Shown here in pieces: positions 23,773-32,224 of a stretch of 54,493 bases of DNA (the stretch's first letter is position 1; the number at the start of each line of letters is the position of its first letter). Both the position numbers and the translations under genes were made by a program. Under the pieces are notes generated by a model. The model was not told the DNA's origin, made no database searches, and was given only the letters and a program-made list of their open reading frames with translations. The DNA is from Deltaproteobacteria bacterium SG8_13 (lineage in GTDB: Bacteria > Desulfobacterota > Desulfobacteria > Desulfobacterales > SG8-13): the NCBI GenBank assembly GCA_001303025.1, contig LJNK01000038.1, positions 1 through 54,493 on the forward strand, in the 5' to 3' direction.

Positions 23773-24516
23773 ATGTTGCCACGGCCCATACCTGTCGTAT
23801 ACCTGGCATTTTTCTGTCTTCTGGCCGGATGTGCCACCACCCCGCGATCGAGCGCCGACGCCAAGCGGCAGGAGGTCATCGAAAATACTTCCTCTGTAAT
23901 GGTGATCGTGCTGCAGTCGGACGTCTACAGGCTCACGAGCGGCGGAGTGACGGAAAAAGTGGACGAGTGGTGCGAGCAGGCCGAGCGCAACCTGCGCGAC
24001 GCAGCGGTCAGTCTGCTCAGCGGCAAACCGATGCTGGTTGTCAAAACATATCCCGAATCGATGATGTCCGCGGCGGATCGGGTCAATCTGAACGACACAC
24101 GGGCGCTGGCCGGAGCGGTCGTCGCGAGCATCAGGCTGCATGTCTCAGGCGCTGTAGCGCAGCAATTCTACGACAAAATCGAGAACTTCGATTACTCCCT
24201 GGGAGCCGAAGTGAAAAGCCTGGCAAGGGGAGCGGACGCTCTGCTGTTTATCAGCTCTATCGATGTCAATCCAACTGCGGCCCGCCAGGCCGTGCAGGCC
24301 GGCATGCTGCTGGTGACCCTCCCAACGATCCTTTTTGGAGGGATTCCGGTTGTTCTGCCCGGGGAGTTCAACGTGAGCTCTGCGATGCTGGTGGAGGCGG
24401 AAAGCGGCGCGGTCTTGTGGCACAAATTTTATCTTTCCAGGGATGCGCACGATCTGACAACCCCGCTGAAGACAACCGAGTTCATGGAAACACTGCTCAG
24501 GCAACTGCCGATATAA
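23773..24516 (+). CDS. Lipoprotein of unknown function
   Basis: This 247-residue lipoprotein has a signal peptide MLPRPIPVVYLAFFCLLAGC with a good lipobox (LLAGC). The mature protein has no family I can name. A central VVASIRLHVSGAVAQQFYD region and an ADALLFISSIDVNP strand precede a hydrophobic MLLVTLPTILFGGIPVVLPG segment, which may sit in or against a membrane. It ends in strands (AVLWHKFYLSRDA). GGAGG lies 5 bases before the ATG; the open frame upstream of it to 23575 is not supported. It is 17 bp ahead of an M48 peptidase lipoprotein gene, so the two are likely co-transcribed from the sigma-54-like promoter. Confidence 0.82.
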   Translation: MLPRPIPVVYLAFFCLLAGCATTPRSSADAKRQEVIENTSSVMVIVLQSDVYRLTSGGVTEKVDEWCEQAERNLRDAAVSLLSGKPMLVVKTYPESMMSAADRVNLNDTRALAGAVVASIRLHVSGAVAQQFYDKIENFDYSLGAEVKSLARGADALLFISSIDVNPTAARQAVQAGMLLVTLPTILFGGIPVVLPGEFNVSSAMLVEAESGAVLWHKFYLSRDAHDLTTPLKTTEFMETLLRQLPI

Positions 24517-24533
24517 TTCCGGGACGGTGGTCA

Positions 24534-25730
24534 ATGGTCACCTATTGCAGAATCAACATCTCGATCCTTGTCGCGATTCTTTTGTTCGGATGCGCCACCG
24601 CCGATCTGCCCCCCATCGATGAGCAGAAAAGCTTCAAGCCGCTTGCCGACGAGGAGCGCATCTGGAAACGGGCGCGGGAAGAGCAGGCAAGACTGGATCG
24701 ATCCGGCCATCTGTATAAGAACCCTGAACTCAGTGACTATGCCAACCGGGTGGCCGCAAAACTCGTGCCCGGGCAAGTCCGTTCCCAGGGTGTCGCCATC
24801 GAGATCCGGATTCTGAAAAACCCTTTGCTGAACGCTTTCGCCTACCCCAACGGTGTCATCTATGTGCACACCGGTATCCTGGTCAAAATGGAGAACGAGG
24901 CCCAGCTGGCCGCCCTGCTGGGGCATGAAATGTCCCACACCATTCACCGGCATGCCTTCGAATCCTATCGCAATGCGAAGAATACGAGCGCCGTGCTGGT
25001 CGCTGCTCAGATTGCCGCAGCCCCTTTCGGCACCTACGGCCTGCTGGCCTACACGGTTGGGGCGCTCGGAGCGACGGCTGCCGTGAGCGGCTACTCGCAG
25101 GGCCGCGAATCGGAAGCGGACGGCACCGGCCTTGAGCTGATGATGGCAGCCGGCTATGATCCTCGCGAGGCCCTGCGGCTGTTCCAACACCTCAAAACAG
25201 AGCTGGAAGAGCAGAATGTCGAGGAACCGTTTTTCTTCGGCACCCATCCGCGGTTGCAGGAAAGAATCGAAAACATCCGGCGTCTGCTGGATACGAAGTA
25301 TCCCGATGCGCGGGGTTTTGCGGGCACCGCTGCCTTTAACCGGCACATCTCGGAGCTTCTGCTGGACAACGCCGAAGCAGACATCGCGGTGGGACGTTTT
25401 ACCAGCGCTCGCAAGTGCATCGAAAAGTATATCGGGTTGCACCCCAGCCGCCCCGAAGGGCATTATCGGCTCGGGGAGCTGTATCGGCAGCGCGGTGAAG
25501 CGGGCGATGCGGATCGGGCGCTGTCGGCATACGCTGCGGCGGTGCGATGCGATCCCGGCCATCCCGCTGCCTACAAAGGCATCGGACTGATCTGTTACAA
25601 GCAACATCGCAGAAAGCAGGCCCGAGAGGCCTTTGCCACCTATCTGCAACTGCATCCCGGTGCCGGCGACGCCGCATACATAAAGCGCTATCTTGAGGAA
25701 CTCGACACCAAGACGGAAGGTAGCCGATGA
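24534..25730 (+). CDS. M48-family metallopeptidase lipoprotein with TPR repeats (BepA-like)
   Basis: This 398-residue envelope protease has a signal peptide ending LLFGC. The M48 domain lies at about 60-250 with the zinc site HEMSH in LLGHEMSHTIHRHAF and the third ligand Glu in GRESEADGTG. Residues 255-295 hold the FFGTHPRLQERIENIR element seen in BepA/LoiP-type peptidases. From about 300 TPR helices follow (HPSRPEGHYRLGELYRQRG, DPGHPAAYKGIGLICYKQ). BepA-type proteins maintain outer-membrane protein assembly by degrading misfolded clients. The start ATG at 24534 lies within a longer open frame that begins in the previous gene; only this start gives a signal peptide. The last four bases overlap the next gene (ATGA). 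Confidence 0.9.
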   Translation: MVTYCRINISILVAILLFGCATADLPPIDEQKSFKPLADEERIWKRAREEQARLDRSGHLYKNPELSDYANRVAAKLVPGQVRSQGVAIEIRILKNPLLNAFAYPNGVIYVHTGILVKMENEAQLAALLGHEMSHTIHRHAFESYRNAKNTSAVLVAAQIAAAPFGTYGLLAYTVGALGATAAVSGYSQGRESEADGTGLELMMAAGYDPREALRLFQHLKTELEEQNVEEPFFFGTHPRLQERIENIRRLLDTKYPDARGFAGTAAFNRHISELLLDNAEADIAVGRFTSARKCIEKYIGLHPSRPEGHYRLGELYRQRGEAGDADRALSAYAAAVRCDPGHPAAYKGIGLICYKQHRRKQAREAFATYLQLHPGAGDAAYIKRYLEELDTKTEGSR

Positions 25731-26287
25731 AAAAGTCCTCTATCACAGCGATCATCTGCCTGTTGCTTTTCGCCGGCTGCGATCCCTGGGTGCCGGTGGA
25801 AGGAGAATTCAAATCGGCGGGTCACAACTTCACGGTCGAGTTCCCGCAGCACTGGAAACGCTACAACCCGGAGAAAGGCGGGGTTGTATTCACCGTTGAC
25901 GGGCTGGCCCTGCAGTTCATTCGCATCTCCCGCACGCCTGCGGAAAAGGCTCTGCCCCACGCCAAGCGAAATTTCGGCAAGGGGATGCTCCAGGAGGAGG
26001 CAGCCGAATTGATCATTCAAGACCTGCGAGCCAACCCGGAAATGATGAACCAGCGCATCGTTGAAAACACGCCGGATCAGCTGGGCGGCCACAACGGTTT
26101 CAAGATCGTTTATACCTACCGGACCAAAGGCGGGCTGAAGAAAAAAGGCGTCATCTACGGCTTGCTCATGCAGCCCTGGTGCTACCGGCTGACCTACGAG
26201 GCAGCCGAGCGGCACTATTTCGCCAAGGAGCTGCCCGCTTTTGCCCGGGTGAAGGATTCTTTCCGTTTGTTGAAAGCGCCGTATTGA
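25727..26287 (+). CDS. Lipoprotein of unknown function
   Basis: This 186-residue lipoprotein has a signal peptide MKKSSITAIICLLLFAGC. Its first mature segment (FKSAGHNFTVEFPQHWKRYN) resembles the PsbP/DUF1795-type beta fold that opens with a conserved FxVxxPxxW motif. A strand TVDGLALQFIRISRTP, a helix EAAELIIQDLRA, and NGFKIVYTYRT follow, again compatible with that fold. The start overlaps the M48 peptidase stop in ATGA, so it is the third gene of the operon and probably works in the same envelope process; this is inference. Confidence 0.82.
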   Translation: MKKSSITAIICLLLFAGCDPWVPVEGEFKSAGHNFTVEFPQHWKRYNPEKGGVVFTVDGLALQFIRISRTPAEKALPHAKRNFGKGMLQEEAAELIIQDLRANPEMMNQRIVENTPDQLGGHNGFKIVYTYRTKGGLKKKGVIYGLLMQPWCYRLTYEAAERHYFAKELPAFARVKDSFRLLKAPY

Positions 26288-26388
26288 CCAGCGCTGCCGG
26301 CAAACATACGGTGTGCCGCCGTCAATGCCGGTCGGCGTGTTTCACCGACGCTTGCGGCACTGCACCCCTTCTGCAAAGGCAGGGCTAA

Positions 26389-27102
26389 ATGGAAGCGACA
26401 TCCCAATTGTATCGGGCCCCCTCCGACAGCAAAACCGTCAGACGCTGGGGGGGCATCGTTGCCCTTCTGCTGGTGCTCTCATGTCCGGTGGATCGGGCAC
26501 TGGCCGAAAATGTCCTCAGCCTATACGGCGGAGCGACCGTCACGGACAGCGCAACCGTGACCGTCACCGACATCCTGGCCACCCCTCCGGTTCGCATTAC
26601 CCGGGAAGTGGATTTCGACGTCGGCGTGGAGGTCGGTTTTCGCTACACCTGGTGGTGGCGGGTTTTCGGGCTGTCTTTCGATATATCGTACTTCACGGTC
26701 GAACCGCACAGCACGGAGCTGGTCAGCTATGACGTGATTCCGCTGTCACTGTTGTTCATGGCACGCTGGCCGCTGCTGCAAGGACCGAGGTTCCCCAAGG
26801 GCCGGTTCCACCCTTATATCGGCATCGGTCCCACGTGGGCGCCATATGAATTCCAGGTCAGTGACGTCTCGCTGCCATATGGCGGCGGTGACGGCAGCGG
26901 CGACGACACAACCGTGACCGGGCTTTTGGGTTTTAACTGGCAGCTCACCCGGCGCCACTCGCTCTTCATGGAATTCAAGTACACCGATATCGATGTCGCC
27001 ACCGACGACAGTAATTCATACTGGGGAATTCCGGCCAAGCTGCAGCTCGACGGCGAGCTGGCCACCAACCACTTCGTGATCGGCTACTCGTTCGCGTTCT
27101 AA
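26389..27102 (+). CDS. Outer-membrane beta-barrel protein
   Basis: The protein has 237 residues. An N-terminal signal (VRRWGGIVALLLVLSCPVDRALA) is followed by alternating hydrophobic/polar strands with aromatic girdles: FRYTWWWRVFGLSFDISYF, YIGIGPTW, LLGFNWQL, SLFMEFKYTDIDV. The terminal phenylalanine in HFVIGYSFAF is the standard Bam recognition signal. About eight strands fit an OmpA/OmpW-sized barrel. No specific function can be read. It lies 101 bp after the lipoprotein operon on the same strand and may belong to it. Confidence 0.8.
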   Translation: MEATSQLYRAPSDSKTVRRWGGIVALLLVLSCPVDRALAENVLSLYGGATVTDSATVTVTDILATPPVRITREVDFDVGVEVGFRYTWWWRVFGLSFDISYFTVEPHSTELVSYDVIPLSLLFMARWPLLQGPRFPKGRFHPYIGIGPTWAPYEFQVSDVSLPYGGGDGSGDDTTVTGLLGFNWQLTRRHSLFMEFKYTDIDVATDDSNSYWGIPAKLQLDGELATNHFVIGYSFAF

Positions 27103-27145
27103 TGCAGATCGGGCACGTTGATAATCGGCGGTGGGAATCGACGGG

Positions 27146-28216
27146 CTAGGATGCGTCCGGAATCTTGTAGATCATCGAATTGATGTTCATACCGGCCCCC
27201 ACGGATGCAAATACCACGATGTCTCCGGCGTGCAGCCGGTGGCCGTCGAGCTTACCTTTCAGGATCCGGTCGTAGAGGGTCGGCAGGGTGGCCACCGAAC
27301 TGTTGCCGGCCCAGGAGATCATCATCGGCATGATGCCTTCCGGGATTTCCCGGATTTTATAAAGCTTGAAGAGCTCCCGCACGATGGCCTCGTCCATTTT
27401 TTCATTCGCCTGGTGGATGAGGATCTTTTTGACATCCCCCAGTAAAACACCGCTCTGCTCCAGGTTTTCCTGAACGGCCCGGGGTACCATCCGGACGGAA
27501 TACTTGTAGATCTCGTGTCCTTCCATCTTGATGAACAGATCGCTCCCGTTGCGCTCGGGATTGTAAGATTTGCCCATCCGCAGCAGGTAGGCGTGCTGCA
27601 GCGTGTCGGAGCGGGTCAGGTGCGCCAGGATACCGCCGGTTTTTTCGGACGACTCCACGACCGTTGCTCCGGCCCCGTCGGCAAAAATCATGCAGTCCAC
27701 GTCATGGGGATCGGAAACCCGGGAAAGGATTTCGGCTCCGATGACCAGGATGCGCTTGGCATCACCGGCCTTAATTAAAGACTTGGCCATGATCATGCCT
27801 TGCAGCCATCCGGGACAGCCGAACGGCAGGTCAAAGGCGACCGTGTAAGGATTCTCGATTTTGAGCTTGTGCTTGACCCGCGCCGCGATGGTGGGGACAA
27901 TGTCGGTGTAGGGAAGATCGGGTTTCACTTCCCCCAGGTTCTGGGCGACGATGATGTAATCGAGACTTTCCCTGTCAACGGCTTCCAGGGCCTTCTCGGC
28001 CGCGAAAGTGGCGATATCGGAGGTGTCCAGGGTGTCGTCGACCCAGCGCCGTTCCTTTATGCCGGTGATCTCGTGGAGCTTCCGGATGATTTCCGGATTG
28101 GGTTTTTCGAGCTTGTTCCCATCGGTGCCGTAAAACTCGTTGGATAAAAAGTGCGTGTTGGGGACGGTAACGGGGGGTATATAACTGCCCGTGGCAGTGA
28201 TAATGACGTTGGTCAT
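27146..28216 (-). CDS. 3-oxoacyl-ACP synthase III (FabH-like ketosynthase)
   Basis: This 356-residue thiolase-fold enzyme shows the Cys-His-Asn triad in LPFGCPGWLQGM, LIHQANEKM and SWAGNSSVATLP. It also has FADGAGATVVESS and the glycine-rich end ASVGAGMNINSMIY. Such enzymes condense an acyl-CoA with malonyl-ACP. A segment of about 30 residues at the start (FYGTDGNKLEKPNPEIIRK) sets it apart from housekeeping FabH, and no fab genes surround it. It may serve specialised lipid, signal-molecule or polyketide synthesis rather than bulk fatty acid synthesis (inference). It diverges from the FHA-kinase genes across a 467-bp gap. Confidence 0.88.
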   Translation of the reverse strand: MTNVIITATGSYIPPVTVPNTHFLSNEFYGTDGNKLEKPNPEIIRKLHEITGIKERRWVDDTLDTSDIATFAAEKALEAVDRESLDYIIVAQNLGEVKPDLPYTDIVPTIAARVKHKLKIENPYTVAFDLPFGCPGWLQGMIMAKSLIKAGDAKRILVIGAEILSRVSDPHDVDCMIFADGAGATVVESSEKTGGILAHLTRSDTLQHAYLLRMGKSYNPERNGSDLFIKMEGHEIYKYSVRMVPRAVQENLEQSGVLLGDVKKILIHQANEKMDEAIVRELFKLYKIREIPEGIMPMMISWAGNSSVATLPTLYDRILKGKLDGHRLHAGDIVVFASVGAGMNINSMIYKIPDAS

Positions 28217-28353
28217 CGTTGCTACGTCTTTCTCCCAGACAGGATATTGAACATTATCAAGGAGTTTCGACCTTCCAGACGATCTACGACGTAAAAACTA
28301 TACCGCAGTTCTGTCAGAATTCCCATAGAAAAATGAGGTCGGGCCGAATACCG

Positions 28354-28382
28354 GGTTATCGAAAATTCGAATAGTGGTAACC
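28354..28382. promoter_or_regulatory. Palindromic operator candidate
   Basis: GGTTA (28354-28358) and TAACC (28378-28382) flank a palindrome-like TCGAAAATTCGA (28359-28370). It lies about 140 bp upstream of the FabH-like start. Inverted sites of this kind often bind dimeric repressors; which one is unknown. Confidence 0.3.
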
Positions 28383-28597
28383 TCATCATCTTTTGCCGAC
28401 AAATCAAGGCCCTTTGCGGCAGCGCCATGTTCAGCTGCCGATAGGGCTGAATTCACGCCCGGTATCGTCAAACATCTGCGGGGGAACCTGGCGGTCCCGG
28501 CCCCGTGAGCGGTGCGCCCCGCGGCCGGTGCGGTCTGGGTGCCTGCAGGGCCGTTCGCTCCGGCAACCTTCGGGCCTCCCCTTTCCGGGGATTTATC

Positions 28598-28626
28598 TTT
28601 CGTTTCGCCTGATAATACGGTAAAAT
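28598..28626 (+). promoter_or_regulatory. Putative promoter of first FHA kinase
   Basis: TTTCGT (28598-28603), 17-base spacer, TAAAAT (28621-28626). A similar TTCGAT / TAAAAT pair precedes the paralogous second gene, which supports both. Confidence 0.4.
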
Positions 28627-28683
28627 TATCCCTTGAGTTCTGAAATTCACTGATCTGCGACCGATCGGAGATGGACCGCTACG

Positions 28684-30390
28684 ATGGAAAACCGCTTGAA
28701 CGAAACCGCCCGAGCCAGCCTGCTGCCGCACCCGGCACAAGAAGACTCCGAATCGATTCCTCTCACAAATGCTGAGACCACTGTCGGCAGGGCCCCTTCA
28801 AACACTGTCCACCTGACCCACGGAGGGGTGTCTCGATCCCATGCCGTCATTTCACGCAAAAACGGCCAGTTCATACTCAGGGACCTGGGATCCCGAAACG
28901 GGACTTTCGTAAACAGCCAGCGGATTCAACAGGCGGTTCTGAAGCACAGCGACAAAATCCTGTTCGGAAAGCGCGGATTCATGTTTTCAGTGGAAACAGA
29001 AAGCGCCGCGGATCTCCCGACGGATAAAGATATTGCTTCGGTTGAAGGTGACACCGTCACCATCAATCCGGAGGAGCTGGAGTTGTCCAATTTGCTCTCG
29101 CACAGCGCGGAAACCGCGATCAGCAATTTTTTTGAACCCGTTTCGTCAGAGGCCGATGAGGCCCAACCAACCCTGCAGGCCCACAAACGGTTGTCGTGTC
29201 TTTATCAACTCAGTGAAAATTTGCGAGCGCCCCGTGACCCGGAAGACATTCTGGAAAAGGGACTCGGGTTGATATTCGAGGCGCTGCCGTCGGCCAAGCG
29301 GGCAGCGGCCATGCTGCGCTCGGACGCTTCGGGGCTGCTCGAAGTGCGTGCCGTCAAATATCGGGACACGGATAGGGAGGCGGCCGTGATTCCGGTCAGC
29401 CGCACGGTGCTCCGACGGGTTGTCGCAGATCGGGTCGCCATCGTCAGTCAAGACGCCCAGGATGATGACCGCTTTGACGGTACGGACTCGTTTGTCGTCG
29501 AGGATATCAACTCGTTTGTATGTGTGCCCCTCATCAAGCACGACCAGGTCATAGGGGCCATCTATCTTGACACCGATGACCACCTGAACCCTTTTGCCCA
29601 GAACGACATGGAATTCACGGCGGCAGTTGCCAACGAACTTGCCCTTTCCATTGACAATTGCCGCCTGCAGCGGGAAGCGATCAAAAACGAAAAGATCAGC
29701 GCCATCGGGCTGACCGTCACGCATCTGGCCCACAATATCAAAAATCTACTCACGATCAATCGCAGTGCGGTCGACATGATGGAGGAGCAGCTGTGTACAA
29801 GCGCAGATGAGAACGTCAAGAAAAACTGGCAGCTGGTTCGCCAGGGCTTTGACCGGATTGCAGATCTGACAGCGGACATGCTCGATTATACCCAAAGCAG
29901 CCCGGACAACCTCCAGCCCGTCGACGTTAACGCGGCCGTTGTTGCAGAATACGAGCTTTTCAAAGAATCGCTGACCAGCGAGGATATCGAAGTCGAGTTG
30001 AACCTGGCCCCGGACCTTCCGCCCTGGAGGATGAACGAAACCCTGCTGCAGAGAGCCATCCTCAATCTGGTGGTTAATGCCAAAGACGCATTGAAAGAAA
30101 GACAAAACGGCCGAATCCGGATCTCGACGGAGGTGGACGATACTTCGCGATTGCTCATCCGGGTGGAGGACAATGGCTGCGGAATCGGAAAGGGCGCACT
30201 GAACGACATTTTTGAACTCTTCTACACCACAAAAGGCATGGATGGCAGCGGCGTAGGGCTTTCCATGATCAAAAAGTTCGTGGAAGGCATGGGCGGGACC
30301 GTGTCGGTGGTCTCCCATGTGGATGTCGGATCGGTATTTACCCTCGGTTTCCCCGGCTCCAAGGGCGACCCTCGGCAAGCGCAACCATAA
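28684..30390 (+). CDS. FHA-GAF sensor histidine kinase (copy 1)
   Basis: This is a 568-residue soluble kinase. The FHA domain at about 25-100 has the phosphothreonine-binding landmarks GRAPSN, GVSRSHAVI and GSRNGTFVN. A linker of about 60 residues leads to a GAF domain at about 170-325 (FVCVPLIKHDQVIGAIYLDTDD in parts: VCVPLIKHD, GAIYLDTD). A HisKA-like helix pair carries THLAHNIKNLL with candidate phosphoacceptor His347 or His350. The HATPase_c domain has NLVVNAKDAL, EDNGCGIG, FYTTKGMDGSGVGLSMIKK. FHA domains bind phosphothreonine, so this kinase is likely steered by a Ser/Thr kinase encoded elsewhere. There is no transmembrane segment and no response regulator nearby. A second copy follows after 131 bp. 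Confidence 0.92.
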   Translation: MENRLNETARASLLPHPAQEDSESIPLTNAETTVGRAPSNTVHLTHGGVSRSHAVISRKNGQFILRDLGSRNGTFVNSQRIQQAVLKHSDKILFGKRGFMFSVETESAADLPTDKDIASVEGDTVTINPEELELSNLLSHSAETAISNFFEPVSSEADEAQPTLQAHKRLSCLYQLSENLRAPRDPEDILEKGLGLIFEALPSAKRAAAMLRSDASGLLEVRAVKYRDTDREAAVIPVSRTVLRRVVADRVAIVSQDAQDDDRFDGTDSFVVEDINSFVCVPLIKHDQVIGAIYLDTDDHLNPFAQNDMEFTAAVANELALSIDNCRLQREAIKNEKISAIGLTVTHLAHNIKNLLTINRSAVDMMEEQLCTSADENVKKNWQLVRQGFDRIADLTADMLDYTQSSPDNLQPVDVNAAVVAEYELFKESLTSEDIEVELNLAPDLPPWRMNETLLQRAILNLVVNAKDALKERQNGRIRISTEVDDTSRLLIRVEDNGCGIGKGALNDIFELFYTTKGMDGSGVGLSMIKKFVEGMGGTVSVVSHVDVGSVFTLGFPGSKGDPRQAQP

Positions 30391-30436
30391 AACCGATCGT
30401 TCGTGCAGGCCGATGATCCGTACCGAAGATTTGGCT

Positions 30437-30464
30437 TTCGATTCCGCATGAAATGCGATAAAAT
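30437..30464 (+). promoter_or_regulatory. Putative promoter of second FHA kinase
   Basis: TTCGAT (30437-30442), 16-base spacer, TAAAAT (30459-30464), in the 131-bp gap between the paralogs. It suggests the second gene can be expressed independently. Confidence 0.35.
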
Positions 30465-30521
30465 AAAAGGGCAGATTGCAGTTAGCGCAACACTGCTTCG
30501 ATTGACGATTCGTCTATAAAA

Positions 30522-32198
30522 ATGGATGATCACGAAAAAGAATTTGCCCGTGCCAGCCTGCTGCCTGTCCCGGCTAAAATTACCTCCAAGTCGATCCCGG
30601 TGAAAGGCGGTGAGACAACGATCGGCAGGGCCCCGTCGAACACCATCTGCCTGAACCATTCAGGGGTGTCGCGGATCCATGCCGTTATTTCCTGCTCTAA
30701 CGGTCAGTTTGTGCTCACCGACCTCCATTCCCGCAATGGCACCTTCGTAAACAACAAGCGCATCCGTCAAACGGTTCTTCAAAACAGTGATAAAATATCG
30801 TTCGGCAAACGCGGATTCATGTTTTTCATAGAAGCCGTTCCTTCCACGCCCTCCTCCCCGGATGCGGACGTCGCTTCCGTTGTCGGCGACACCGTCACCA
30901 TCAGCGAGGAAGAAGTCGATCTGAACGAATTGCTTTCTAGTAGTGCGGAGTCGGCCGTCAGCAATTTTTTTGAACTGCTGTCTTCAGATGACAATGAAGA
31001 CCCACCGACACTGCAGGCTCATGAGCGATTGTCTTACATATATCAACTCAGCGAAAATGTACGGACTCCCTGTGATCCCGATGAAATGGCGGAAAAAGGG
31101 CTCGAGCTGATTTTTGAGGCAATGCCGTCGGCCAAGCGGGCGGCGGCCATGCTGCGGTCGAGCCCTGCGGATTCTCTGCAGGTTCGCGCCGTCAAGTATC
31201 GCGATATCGATCCGAACGATGCCATTATTTCGGTCAGCCGCACCGTGCTCAACCACGTCGTAGAAGACCGGCTGGCCGTTGTCAGCCAGAACGCCCAGGA
31301 GGACGCGCGTTTCGACGATACGGATTCGTTTGCGGTGGAGGACATCAACTCGTTTGTCTGCGTGCCGCTCATTCAGGACGATCAGGTTATCGGAGTAATC
31401 TACCTCGACACCAACGACTGCCTGAGCCCGTTTAACCAGAACGATATGGAATTCACGGCGGCTATGGCCAGCGAGCTGGCGCAATCCATTGATAACTGCC
31501 GCATGCAGCGAGATGAGATCAAGAGCGATCGAATCAACGCCATCGACTTGAACGTCACCCATCTGGCCCACAACATCAAAAATTTGATTACCCTCAACCG
31601 AAGTGCCGTCGACACGATGGACAAGCGGGTAGGGGCGAGTGAGGATGAAGACCTGAAGAAAAACTGGCAGCCGGTTCGCCAGGGCTTCCAGCGGATCGCC
31701 GACCTGGCCGTGGACATGCTCGATTACACTCAAATCAGCTCCGATGAAGTCCAGCCGATCGACATTAATGCCGTTGTAGTCGCCGAATACGAGCAGTTCA
31801 GAGAAACCCTGACTGCCGAAGGCATTGTCGTCGATTTGCGTCTCGCCCCGGACCTGCCGCCATGGGAGATGAACGAAACTCTTTTGCGCAGATCCATCCT
31901 CAGCCTGGTGGTCAATGCCAGAGACGCTCTGAAAGGAAGGAAGAACGGGCGGATCCGGATTTCGACCGAAGTGGACGATTCGTCGCGGTTGATTATCAGT
32001 GTCAAGGACAACGGCTGTGGAATCGCAAAAGCTGGATTGAACGATATTTTTGAGCTTTTCTACACGACCAAGGGCATGGACGGCAACGGCGTCGGACTGT
32101 CCATTATCAAAAAATTCGTGGAGGGCATGGGCGGAAAAGTGTCGGTCGTCTCCCACACGGGAGTCGGATCGGTCTTTACCCTTGCTTTTCCCGAATGA
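30522..32198 (+). CDS. FHA-GAF sensor histidine kinase (copy 2)
   Basis: This 558-residue paralog of the preceding gene is collinear over its whole length. FHA spans about 25-100 (GRAPSNTICLNHSGVSRIHAV; NGTFVNNKRI), GAF about 170-320 (VCVPLIQDDQVIG), the H-box THLAHNIKNLI is conserved, and the HATPase keeps NGCGIAKAG and FYTTKGMDGNGVGLSIIKKF. The linker between FHA and GAF (residues about 105-160) is the least conserved part, with different acidic residues but a shared VGDTVTI, ELLSSSAESAVSNFFE core. The pair is an old tandem duplication with both copies intact, which suggests distinct inputs or heterodimers. It ends 26 bp from the convergent 751-residue protein gene. Confidence 0.92.
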   Translation: MDDHEKEFARASLLPVPAKITSKSIPVKGGETTIGRAPSNTICLNHSGVSRIHAVISCSNGQFVLTDLHSRNGTFVNNKRIRQTVLQNSDKISFGKRGFMFFIEAVPSTPSSPDADVASVVGDTVTISEEEVDLNELLSSSAESAVSNFFELLSSDDNEDPPTLQAHERLSYIYQLSENVRTPCDPDEMAEKGLELIFEAMPSAKRAAAMLRSSPADSLQVRAVKYRDIDPNDAIISVSRTVLNHVVEDRLAVVSQNAQEDARFDDTDSFAVEDINSFVCVPLIQDDQVIGVIYLDTNDCLSPFNQNDMEFTAAMASELAQSIDNCRMQRDEIKSDRINAIDLNVTHLAHNIKNLITLNRSAVDTMDKRVGASEDEDLKKNWQPVRQGFQRIADLAVDMLDYTQISSDEVQPIDINAVVVAEYEQFRETLTAEGIVVDLRLAPDLPPWEMNETLLRRSILSLVVNARDALKGRKNGRIRISTEVDDSSRLIISVKDNGCGIAKAGLNDIFELFYTTKGMDGNGVGLSIIKKFVEGMGGKVSVVSHTGVGSVFTLAFPE

Positions 32199-32224
32199 TC
32201 GATAAAGCGCGGCTTTTGAGGCGA

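Larger units (their letters stand above)
28217..28683. other. 467-bp divergent intergenic region
   Basis: There is no gene I trust here. It contains a palindromic block at 28354-28382 on the ketosynthase side and a plausible promoter at 28598-28626 for the first FHA kinase. Confidence 0.5.

Noticed and set aside
26756..26780. Another TGGCACG sigma-54 match
   Set aside because: Inside the beta-barrel gene and lacking a TTGC-type -12 element.
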